DNA from: DASWVC01 sp036401335
GTDB taxonomy: Bacteria; Verrucomicrobiota; Verrucomicrobiia; Chthoniobacterales; JAFAMB01
Length of the DNA: 41,281 nt
Direction: 5' to 3'
Assembly (NCBI GenBank): GCA_036401335.1
Contig: DASWVC010000318.1
Span: forward strand, 1-41,281
Shown: piece by piece, positions 30,818 to 37,917 of the stretch
Layout: each line of letters begins with the position of its first letter
Numbering within the stretch: the stretch's first letter is position 1
Position numbers and translations under genes: made by a program
The notes under the pieces: model-generated
The model's database searches: none
What the model saw: the letters and a program-made list of their open reading frames with translations, nothing else
Told to the model about the DNA's origin: nothing

Positions 30818-31729
30818 ATGCACATCGGCATTACCGGAGCCTCGGGCTTTCTCGGCCGGGAAATCATCCGGCAAGCTGGCGAACAAGGCCATGCGGTGAC
30901 TGCCTATTCGCGCCGGCCGGAAACCCCCGTTGCGGGTGCGGCAAGGACAGTGGCGTTCGGTTCGGACCTGACGTTTGACGGCATTGAAACGGTCATTCAC
31001 CTGGCCGGTGAATCCATCATGGGGGTATGGACGACCCAAAAGAAGGCCCGTATCCTGGACTCCCGGATCCACGGCACCCGTCGGGTGGTGGAAGCGATGA
31101 CTCGAACCGTGCCCAAACCGCGCGTCTTGATCAGCGCCTCCGGCGTTGCGATCTATGGCTCCCGGGGGGAAGAAATCCTGACCGAGGAGGCGGCCATTGG
31201 TCCGGGGGGATTTCTGCGGGAGGTGGCCGTCGCCTGGGAACAGGAAGCGGCCCGGGCGGGTGCCGCCGGCATTCGCGTGGTCTCCGTCCGTGTAGGCATG
31301 GTGCTTGGCCAGGGCGGGGGCGCGCTTCCTTTGCTGGCCCGCGTTTTCGGTTTAGGATTGGGCGGTCCTCTGGGTACCGGCCGGCAATGGCTGCCATGGG
31401 TGCATGTGCGCGATGTGGCGGCCTTGTTTTTGCATGCAGCGACCCATGACGGCGTCAATGGGCCTTTGAACGGCACTGCCCCTAGCCCGGTGCGTAATGT
31501 GGAGTTCACCCGCACCCTCGGCCAGGTGCTGCACCGGCCCACGGTCCTACCCGCGCCGGAGTTCCTGCTTCGCCCGTTGCTGCGGGAGCAGGCCAGCCTG
31601 GTGTTGGACAGCCAGCGGGTCGTTCCGGCCAAAGCCTTAAGCACCGGGTTCACCTTCCGGTACGCCGAACTCCGGCCAGCGTTGGAAGAAGGTGTGGGGG
31701 TGGAAGAACGTGTCGGCGTGTCGGCGTAA
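30818..31729 (+). CDS. TIGR01777 family NAD-dependent epimerase-like protein (YfcH type)
   Basis: This 303-residue protein starts at ATG 30818. It has the dinucleotide-binding GITGASGFLGREIIRQ motif at the N-terminus, then HLAGESIMGVWTTQKKARILDSRIHGTR (the family-specific block) and LISASGVAIYGSRGEE. WEQEAARAGAAGIRVVSVRVGMVLGQGGG and the C-terminal GPLNGTAPSPVRNVEFTRTL complete the YfcH pattern. Members are SDR-fold proteins with no agreed substrate. An earlier open start at 30764 would overlap the amidase gene. The last ten codons (EEGVGVEERVGVSA) lie inside the left arm of a dispersed inverted repeat, so the repeat has contributed the C-terminus. Confidence 0.9.
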   Translation: MHIGITGASGFLGREIIRQAGEQGHAVTAYSRRPETPVAGAARTVAFGSDLTFDGIETVIHLAGESIMGVWTTQKKARILDSRIHGTRRVVEAMTRTVPKPRVLISASGVAIYGSRGEEILTEEAAIGPGGFLREVAVAWEQEAARAGAAGIRVVSVRVGMVLGQGGGALPLLARVFGLGLGGPLGTGRQWLPWVHVRDVAALFLHAATHDGVNGPLNGTAPSPVRNVEFTRTLGQVLHRPTVLPAPEFLLRPLLREQASLVLDSQRVVPAKALSTGFTFRYAELRPALEEGVGVEERVGVSA

Positions 31730-31855
31730 CGGGGTATCGGGGTGGGAAAGATGAGGGCCTGACCGCGCTGCTCTGCTGAGTTTTAGCACCTCGGGGCTTT
31801 CATGGCCTGCCCACCTCATTACCTTCTTCCACACCCCGACACCCCGACACCTTCC
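31684..31855. repeat. Copy 1 of a dispersed inverted-repeat element
   Basis: Left arm 31684-31745 and right arm 31811-31855 carry GGAAGAAGGT-type and GTGTCGGG-type units in opposite orientation around about 65 nt of unrelated sequence. The right arm ends 2 nt before the HAD start codon (31858). The left arm covers the end of the epimerase frame. A second copy is at 37355-37510. Confidence 0.7.
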
Positions 31856-31857
31856 CC

Positions 31858-32745
31858 ATGGCCACCGTTCAGAACACCATCGCGATCGTCTACGATTACG
31901 ACCAGACCCTCAGCCCGGCTTACATGCAGGATGATGTGTTGTTTCCGGCTTTCGGCATTCATGCCGGCAAGTTCTGGCAGCGGTGCGCTCAACTGGTACA
32001 AGACGAAGGGTACGACAACGAGTTGGCTTACATGAAGTGCCTGCTCGACTACCTCTCGGTCGACCGACCGACCAACGGGCAGTTGAAGACGCTCGGCGCC
32101 CACATGCAGCTCTACCGCGGTCTGCCTGACATGTTTGAGGAATTCAAGGATGGGCTGCTCAGCCCACAGCAGGTCAGCTTCGGGATCCGGGTGGAACATT
32201 ACGTCGTTTCTTCCGGACTCCGGATTTTAATTGAAGGCAGCCGGCTCCGGCCGTTTCTTCGCGAGGTTTTCGGCTGCGAATTTGCCGTAGACGCCGAGGG
32301 CCGCATCAGTTTCCCGAAACGGGTCATCAGCCACACGCAGAAGACTCAGTACCTGTTCCGGATCAACAAAGGGTTGCTCGACATGACGCAGGACGTCAAT
32401 GACCACATGCCGGACGAAGTCCGGCCCGTGCCGTTTCGCAACATGATTTATGTGGGTGATGGGCCAACCGACGTCCCTTGCTTCACAATCATGAAAAAGA
32501 ACGGCGGTCAGGCGATCGCGGTCTACAACCCCGATGATCCGGACCGGAGCAGTTTCCGGAAATGTTTTAACCTGGCGACCCGGGCCGAACGGGTTCGGCA
32601 CATTGCCCAGGCCGATTACCGGCGCCACAGCCACCTGCGCCTGCTGCTTGAGGAGATGGTGCAGGAGATTGCCGGGCGCATGCTGGCGGACCACCGGACC
32701 GCGGCCGAAGCCGGCGTGGTCCGGGCGCCCCGCCACGAGGCTTGA
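31858..32745 (+). CDS. HAD-superfamily phosphatase-like protein
   Basis: This 295-residue HAD hydrolase has motif I VYDYDQTLSP with Asp13 (nucleophile) and Asp15 (acid/base). Motif II is VVSSGLR (Ser at about 119), and motif IV is IYVGDGPTDVPCF (about 199-211) with the two acidic metal ligands. A large helical cap (about 30-110) follows motif I. The protein is cytosolic. The substrate is not evident; distant relatives include phosphoserine-phosphatase-like enzymes. ATG 31858 lies directly after the right arm of the inverted repeat and has no obvious ribosome-binding site, so translation may depend on the upstream structure or be leaderless. Confidence 0.88.
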   Translation: MATVQNTIAIVYDYDQTLSPAYMQDDVLFPAFGIHAGKFWQRCAQLVQDEGYDNELAYMKCLLDYLSVDRPTNGQLKTLGAHMQLYRGLPDMFEEFKDGLLSPQQVSFGIRVEHYVVSSGLRILIEGSRLRPFLREVFGCEFAVDAEGRISFPKRVISHTQKTQYLFRINKGLLDMTQDVNDHMPDEVRPVPFRNMIYVGDGPTDVPCFTIMKKNGGQAIAVYNPDDPDRSSFRKCFNLATRAERVRHIAQADYRRHSHLRLLLEEMVQEIAGRMLADHRTAAEAGVVRAPRHEA

Positions 32746-32776
32746 AGAAGGCACTCGAGCAGCGGGGTGGGTTAAA

Positions 32777-33742
32777 TCATGGATGGATGACGAGTTTCTT
32801 CTTCCCTTCACCTTCCGCGATCCGGTGGGAAGCCTGGGTCGCCTCGTCCAGGGAGCATTCTTCCAGCGCAGGCGGCACCAACCACCCGCTTTCGACGCCC
32901 GGCAGCAACCTGCGGAGAATGTCGGCGCTTTGCTCCAAGGTCAGGGCGAGCGAATCTGCGCCGCAAAGCCGGGCTTCCCGGTGATAAAAATGCCGGAGAT
33001 TAAAACCTACCCGTCCGTCTCCCGTCGAGGCTATGGCCACTTGCCGGCCGCCGTGCGCGAGGCATTGCAGACACGGCTCAAAAAGGGGACCACCCACCAC
33101 GTCGAAAACCACGTTGACCCCGCGGCCTTCCGTCGCCGCCAGCACGGCTTCAGGCAGGCTGCCAGTTTCCAAATTCACGTACAGATCCACAGGCAAACCC
33201 TCCAGGGGGTTGCTCAGGCGACGAACCGTGCCCAACACCCGGTCGGCCTTCAACCATTTGGCCAAGCGCGCTACCGCGCTGCCCACCGCACCCGTTACCC
33301 CGGTCACAAGCACGGATTCGCCGGGTTGGAGGTTCGCAGCGTTGACCAGTCCCGTCCAGGCGGTCAGGTGCGCCACCCCGAGCGCCGCGGCTTGCGCAAA
33401 GGAGAGAAATGTCGGCTTGTCCACCAGTGCTGCTACCGGCACAACGACGAACTCCGCATGCGTGCCGTCACGGCCGAAGCCGAGGTCGCCGCCGCTGCCA
33501 AAAATCCCCCGGCCGACCAGATCGCCCGGACCTTCCACCACCACGCCGGCAAAATCCCGGCCCGGAACGCGCGGCAGGGTGGTGCGGTGCATCTTGCCGA
33601 GCACGTTTTTGACGTCACTGGGATTGATGGCCGCCGCTTCGACGCGCACCACCACCTCCCCCGGTTGCAGCGGTGGCAACTGGATCTCAGCCAGTCGCAG
33701 ATGGTCCAGGCTGCCGGTGCGTTCAAAATGCAAAGCTTTCAT
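32777..33742 (-). CDS. Zinc-free MDR family NAD(P)H-dependent oxidoreductase (quinone reductase-like)
   Basis: This 321-residue medium-chain dehydrogenase/reductase starts at ATG 33742. A GTG at 33757 would add five residues; AAAGG about 14 nt upstream favours the ATG. The GroES-like N-terminus (GEVVVRVEAAAINPSDVKNVLG, RVPGRDFAGVVVEG) is followed by the Rossmann motif VTGVTGAVGSAVARLAKWL. The cysteines that bind the catalytic and structural zinc are missing, which places it in the quinone oxidoreductase/crotonyl-CoA reductase-like branch. The likely reaction is NADPH-dependent reduction of quinones or enones. It is convergent with the HAD gene and follows the FUSC gene on the same strand. Confidence 0.9.
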   Translation of the reverse strand: MKALHFERTGSLDHLRLAEIQLPPLQPGEVVVRVEAAAINPSDVKNVLGKMHRTTLPRVPGRDFAGVVVEGPGDLVGRGIFGSGGDLGFGRDGTHAEFVVVPVAALVDKPTFLSFAQAAALGVAHLTAWTGLVNAANLQPGESVLVTGVTGAVGSAVARLAKWLKADRVLGTVRRLSNPLEGLPVDLYVNLETGSLPEAVLAATEGRGVNVVFDVVGGPLFEPCLQCLAHGGRQVAIASTGDGRVGFNLRHFYHREARLCGADSLALTLEQSADILRRLLPGVESGWLVPPALEECSLDEATQASHRIAEGEGKKKLVIHP

Positions 33743-33798
33743 AAGCGAATGCGGCACCTTTGAGCGAAGATGCGTGTCTGCGAACCCCCTTACCGCCC

Positions 33799-36057
33799 TC
33801 AGAGTGCCACGTCACCCAGGTAACGGTCCAGTCGCAACGTGCGGACGCCGTCCCGGCACTGCCACAATCGCTCGGCAATCGCGTGGCATCGATCCACCAG
33901 TTCAAGCAGGTGCGCCACGGCGTCGACGTCTTCCTGTGCCAGCACCCCTTCATCCCGAATCCGGATGGCGGCTGCATCAACAGCTTCGAGGCTGCCGTCA
34001 ACGTCGGGAAAGTGGACATCGGTGGTTCGGCGGCCGAAGCATTCGGCCAGCCTCGCCAGAAAATCGTCATACGCGGCGTCGAGACCCCTGAGTGGTTCCC
34101 GCAACATCTCAGCCGCAGCAGCCGGCAGCGGCCGGGCGCGTACCTCGCGAAGGACGGTGATCTGCATCCCCAAGGGTTGCGCCACGCGGATAAAATTACT
34201 GAGGCGTCCCCGTTCATCGGGAGCACAGCGCGGGAGGGACATCGATTCCGCCGCCTGCAAGGCTTCGCCCGGCAGCAGCACCGTTCTGGTCAGGATCGCT
34301 TCACGGTCCTTGGTCTCACCCGACAGCTTCCGAAGGTCGTCGAAGAACGCTACCAGGTCGCTCCGAAGAATGCCTTGCGGCAACACCGGCCAGAGCAAAC
34401 GAGCAACCACCGCGGCAATGCCCATGCCCGTCACCAGCCCAAGAAACGAATCCATTACCGAATGAGAAGGAACCGGCTTTTGCGGATTAAGCCCCACGAG
34501 CACATTGATTGCGAGGACGATAACTTGTTGAGGGAAACTGACCCCTGCCTTACCCGCCGTGAAATAACCGTAGGCGTAACAGACCACGAAAAGGAAGACG
34601 TTCATGGCCCAGTAATTGGATAGCAGCGGCAGGATCAACCAAAGCAGGGCAACGACCGGAAAAACCAGAAGGAAAGCCAGGAACACGTTCTGGAACACCC
34701 GCTGGTCACCGGTTCCGCCAGATCTCACGAACGTGCGGCCAAAAATGCTGAAAATGTAGGCGCACAAAGGAATGGCCGTTGAGCCGGGTGGTTGCAACCA
34801 CTCAACCAGAACGAACGCCAGGCAAACGGAAATCGCGCCCTTGACGCCGGCCTTGACCCAGAAGGGATCAATCGAAGGGAGGATCGGCCTCCGTTGGGGT
34901 TGAGTGGGCGGCGGTAACCGGAGCCGCGGCAGCTCGCCGAGGATATCCCGCAGAAGGCTAAGCTCCTCGTTGATTAACCGTAACGTGGCGAAATGACCGA
35001 AAAAGGCTTCCCCGGCCGGAAGGGGGGTGGTGCGGAACGTCCCTTGGTCCCGCAGTTCCTTGACCCTTGCAGCGAGCGCCGAAAAGGCTGCCTTCAGATC
35101 GGTTGTGGGCAACGCACCGTGCGTCGAGTGGGCTGTGCTGAGGATTCCAAGTTCCGCATCCACCGCGGCAATAATGCGATCCAACTCGGGCCGGATCCGC
35201 TCGAGCACCGGCATCTCCTCGGACCGTCGACGTTGCAATTCCAGCACGGCTTGAAAAAGGTGGGTCATGGCAACGATAAAACGTTGGTAGTTGCCCAGAC
35301 GAGCGCGGAACTGAGCGCTCTCGCTGCTGCCGGTCTGCAACAACGTGCGTAACGTGGCTAACTGCCGGCCAAACTTGCCGCGGAGGTCTCCAACCCGGTC
35401 CAGGTCGACGGCTTCCCCAAGGTAGGCGTGCACCTCCGTGCTCAACAGTGACCGAACCGTTTTCAGGGCGGCATCAATTTCCTGGACAAATGCTTCCCGC
35501 GCGTGACGCGGCCAGATCACGCTCGTAACGAACGTCGCGCTCACGACGCCCACCAACGTTTCCAAGGTTCGGAGAAGGGCAACCCGCCAGACCTGATTGG
35601 GATCAGGCAGCCCGTACGTGGAGACCGAGACCAGCGTCATCCCGGTAAGAAAATAGGCGTAGGGCGCCGATGCGCTGGCCAGTTGGCCGAATTTGTACGT
35701 CGCGATCACCACGACGATGAAAACCCAAAAGAGAAAAACGAGAGGGGCCGAGGCGAAATTGCCGACCGCCCATACCCCGAGCAAAGCACCCGCCACGGTG
35801 CCAATCGCGCGCATGAGGGCCTTGGTGCCGGTAGCGCCCACGTACTGGGCATTCATCAGCACGAGCACGGTCAGGGCCGCCCAGTTCGGGTATTCCAGCC
35901 GAAGAACCTGGGCAACCCAAAGGGCCAAAAGCATGGCCAAGCCCACTTTGATGCCGAACTGCACCCGGAAATCGCCAAACGGATTCAGCGCCTTCCAATC
36001 CCACCGGGGACGGCCGGCGGCAAACGCAGCGGAGAGGAAGCGTTGAAAAGCCTGCAT
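33799..36057 (-). CDS. FUSC family efflux permease (AaeB-like)
   Basis: This 752-residue membrane protein starts at ATG 36057. It has two clusters of about five or six transmembrane helices (about residues 30-190 and 360-530). Each is followed by a long soluble helical domain, the layout of AaeB/YccS FUSC proteins that export aromatic carboxylic acids. Landmarks are WAALTVLVLMNAQYVGATGTKALMRAIGTVAGALLG and its second-half counterpart. In Escherichia coli aaeXAB the same three functions occur: DUF1656 (AaeX), HlyD (AaeA) and FUSC (AaeB). Here DUF1656 and HlyD genes lie divergently just upstream. The frame extends to 36195, but ATG 36057 fits the family. Confidence 0.92.
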   Translation of the reverse strand: MQAFQRFLSAAFAAGRPRWDWKALNPFGDFRVQFGIKVGLAMLLALWVAQVLRLEYPNWAALTVLVLMNAQYVGATGTKALMRAIGTVAGALLGVWAVGNFASAPLVFLFWVFIVVVIATYKFGQLASASAPYAYFLTGMTLVSVSTYGLPDPNQVWRVALLRTLETLVGVVSATFVTSVIWPRHAREAFVQEIDAALKTVRSLLSTEVHAYLGEAVDLDRVGDLRGKFGRQLATLRTLLQTGSSESAQFRARLGNYQRFIVAMTHLFQAVLELQRRRSEEMPVLERIRPELDRIIAAVDAELGILSTAHSTHGALPTTDLKAAFSALAARVKELRDQGTFRTTPLPAGEAFFGHFATLRLINEELSLLRDILGELPRLRLPPPTQPQRRPILPSIDPFWVKAGVKGAISVCLAFVLVEWLQPPGSTAIPLCAYIFSIFGRTFVRSGGTGDQRVFQNVFLAFLLVFPVVALLWLILPLLSNYWAMNVFLFVVCYAYGYFTAGKAGVSFPQQVIVLAINVLVGLNPQKPVPSHSVMDSFLGLVTGMGIAAVVARLLWPVLPQGILRSDLVAFFDDLRKLSGETKDREAILTRTVLLPGEALQAAESMSLPRCAPDERGRLSNFIRVAQPLGMQITVLREVRARPLPAAAAEMLREPLRGLDAAYDDFLARLAECFGRRTTDVHFPDVDGSLEAVDAAAIRIRDEGVLAQEDVDAVAHLLELVDRCHAIAERLWQCRDGVRTLRLDRYLGDVAL

Positions 36058-36161
36058 TACGGAAAGTCCGAACGGCCGCACCCCGGGGTCGGCTATCCGG
36101 CACTTATCAAGCCCGGCCCGCGGCAACTGGCAAGCCAAAGCCTTGGAATTTACCCGGAAAG

Positions 36162-36440
36162 GTGAAATTGGTGCTGGCGTTCCGTCCGACGCCACCGGAA
36201 GTAGGGTTGAACAACATCGATCCCATTGCCATGGACCTGCGTTCTCCCGAGTTACAGCTGCTCGATTTATTGGTTCCTTGGAACTTGGGCATTGCCATTC
36301 TCGGGTTCCTTCTGGCGTGGGTCACCGTAACTCTGCTTGAGCGCACCGGACTGACGCGGTTCATCTGGCACCTTCCCCTGTTCTTCCTGGCCTTGCTTAT
36401 CCTGATCACGAGTTTGCTCGGCCTTGTTCTTCACCCATAA
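36162..36440 (+). CDS. DUF1656 inner membrane protein (AaeX-like)
   Basis: This 92-residue protein (GTG 36162) or 69-residue protein (ATG 36231, the usual family length) has two transmembrane helices (NLGIAILGFLLAWVTVTLLERTGL and HLPLFFLALLILITSLLGLVL). This is the DUF1656 pattern of AaeX, a small partner of aromatic-acid efflux pumps. Neither start has a well-spaced ribosome-binding site; GGAAAG lies directly against the GTG. Its TAA overlaps the HlyD start (TAATG at 36438-36442), so the two are coupled. The FUSC gene is divergent, with about 100 nt between. Confidence 0.85.
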   Translation: MKLVLAFRPTPPEVGLNNIDPIAMDLRSPELQLLDLLVPWNLGIAILGFLLAWVTVTLLERTGLTRFIWHLPLFFLALLILITSLLGLVLHP

Positions 36441-37348
36441 TGCGCCGAATTTTCAATTATGCATTGACCCTGGTCATCCTGGCGGTCGCGGCCTGCGCCG
36501 CCTGGACGCTTTACCAGAAGTATTTGCAAGACCCGTGGACCCGCGACTGCCAGGTGCGGGCCAACGTCGTCGGCATTGCCCCCCGGGTGGCCGGGCCGAT
36601 CATCCAGGTGGCCGTAAAGGACAACCAACAGGTTAAGAAAGGAGATTTACTCTTTGAAATCGATCCCGCGGACTACCGGGCCAAGGTCGATGTCGCCCAA
36701 GGACAAGTGCTGAATGCTGAATCTAACCTGAAGCAACGGCAGCAGGAGATGGCCCGGCAGACCGACCTCTATGAACGTAAGGTCAACACGGTTCAGGATT
36801 ATGAAAATGCTCAGAACGCTTTGGCGGGTGCGCAAGCACAGCTGGCCTCGGCCAAAGCCAACCTGGAACTGGCTGAGCTGGAACTGGGTTACACCAAAAT
36901 CTCCGCGCCTGTTGATGGGTTTGTTACGAACATGAACACCAGCGTCGGCACCTACGTCAGCGCCGGCAAGGAATTGATGGCCCTGGTCGACACCGGTTCG
37001 TACTGGATTGCCGCTTACTTCAAGGAAACGCAGCTGCCTAGCATCCGGGTGGGCCAGAAAGCGCGGGTCACCATCCTGGGGCATGCGCATGAACCCTTGG
37101 ATGGGGTCGTCCGAAGCATCGGGTGGGGCATTTACGTGCAGGACGGTTCCGGAGGCGACAACACTGGCCTGCTGCCCTCGGTCAATCAGACCGTGGACTG
37201 GGTCCGGTTACCCCAACGATTCCCCGTTCGCATCCAACTGGCGGCCGATCCCAATGTCCCGCTACGCATTGGCCAGACTGTTTCCGTGGCCATGCAGCCA
37301 GTGACCGAGCAGAGTGCACCCACGGCCGAAAGCGTCGTTCGGCCTTGA
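36440..37348 (+). CDS. HlyD family periplasmic adaptor (AaeA-like)
   Basis: This 302-residue membrane-fusion protein has an N-terminal transmembrane anchor (YALTLVILAVAACAAWTLYQKYL). Split biotinyl-lipoyl halves (VAGPIIQVAVKDNQQVKKGDLLFEIDP and ISAPVDGFVTNMNTSVGTYV) flank a coiled coil (about 75-150, QVLNAESNLKQRQQEMARQ). A beta-barrel domain follows (WIAAYFKETQLPSIRVGQKARV). It should bridge the FUSC permease to an outer-membrane factor in efflux of aromatic acids or similar compounds. The start overlaps the DUF1656 stop by one base. An outer-membrane TolC-like gene is not present here. The inverted-repeat element starts 6 nt past its stop. Confidence 0.93.
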   Translation: MRRIFNYALTLVILAVAACAAWTLYQKYLQDPWTRDCQVRANVVGIAPRVAGPIIQVAVKDNQQVKKGDLLFEIDPADYRAKVDVAQGQVLNAESNLKQRQQEMARQTDLYERKVNTVQDYENAQNALAGAQAQLASAKANLELAELELGYTKISAPVDGFVTNMNTSVGTYVSAGKELMALVDTGSYWIAAYFKETQLPSIRVGQKARVTILGHAHEPLDGVVRSIGWGIYVQDGSGGDNTGLLPSVNQTVDWVRLPQRFPVRIQLAADPNVPLRIGQTVSVAMQPVTEQSAPTAESVVRP

Positions 37349-37354
37349 GCGGGA

Positions 37355-37510
37355 GGAAGAAGGTGTCGGGGTGTCGGAGTAGAAGAAGATCCCGGCCTCG
37401 GTCCTCACGCCCTCGATCCGCTAAGGATGGCTGCTACTGTCGTTCCAGCGCACAGGAAGCGATTCTCCACTCCAATACTCCCATACCCCGACACCCCGGT
37501 ACCTTCTTCC
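37355..37510. repeat. Copy 2 of the dispersed inverted-repeat element
   Basis: Left arm 37355-37380 and right arm 37477-37510 both contain GGAAGAAGGT followed by CGGGGTGTCGG (21 of 23 positions identical) in opposite orientation, around 96 nt of unrelated sequence. It fills the gap between the convergent HlyD and DUF202 genes. The arms match those at 31684-31855 in sequence units. Confidence 0.75.
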
Positions 37511-37519
37511 GCCCCGCCA

Positions 37520-37906
37520 TCACGACTGCGCGACCAGCGCTTGGGACAGGTAAAGGAAAAGAACGCAGCCTACCAGGAACAGGAGCCCTGCCCAGGCGAG
37601 GTCGATCCGCGAGCCTTTCCCCGAGCGTGCATCCGGCCGTTCGATGTTTTTTGCGTTCATGACAAAGCGCACGGCCGCCATGACAACCGTAGCGCTGCCA
37701 AGAAAAACAAGCGCCAACCCCGCCACGTTGCCAAGCTTTTGGCTCGGCAATGCCAGGTGCCGGTTTGGCAGGGAAGGCACAACCAGCTCCATGAAAAGAT
37801 CGAACTTTCCCACCAGAAACCCGAAAGCCATCATGGCGATGGCGGTCCGCACCCAGGCGAGAAAAGTGCGTTCGTTCGCCGAATGGTCGCTAAAGTTCTT
37901 GATCAT
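37520..37906 (-). CDS. DUF202 family membrane protein (YidH-like)
   Basis: This 128-residue protein starts at ATG 37906, with ribosome-binding site GAGGGG. It begins with the DUF202 signature SDHSANERTFLAWVRTAIAMMAFGF and has three transmembrane helices (about 20-35, 70-92 and 108-126). Family members are small inner-membrane proteins of uncertain role. It starts 11 nt after the stop of the MFS exporter gene and is likely cotranscribed and perhaps functionally tied to it. The upstream frame is open to 38155 inside the MFS gene, but those codons are not conserved. The family call is secure. Confidence 0.9.
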   Translation of the reverse strand: MIKNFSDHSANERTFLAWVRTAIAMMAFGFLVGKFDLFMELVVPSLPNRHLALPSQKLGNVAGLALVFLGSATVVMAAVRFVMNAKNIERPDARSGKGSRIDLAWAGLLFLVGCVLFLYLSQALVAQS

Positions 37907-37917
37907 GGTCGGTCCCC

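Noticed and set aside
35503..36165. 220-codon plus-strand frame opposite the FUSC gene
   Set aside because: A low-hydrophobicity, Arg/Gly/His-rich shadow of a transmembrane-helix-coding region.
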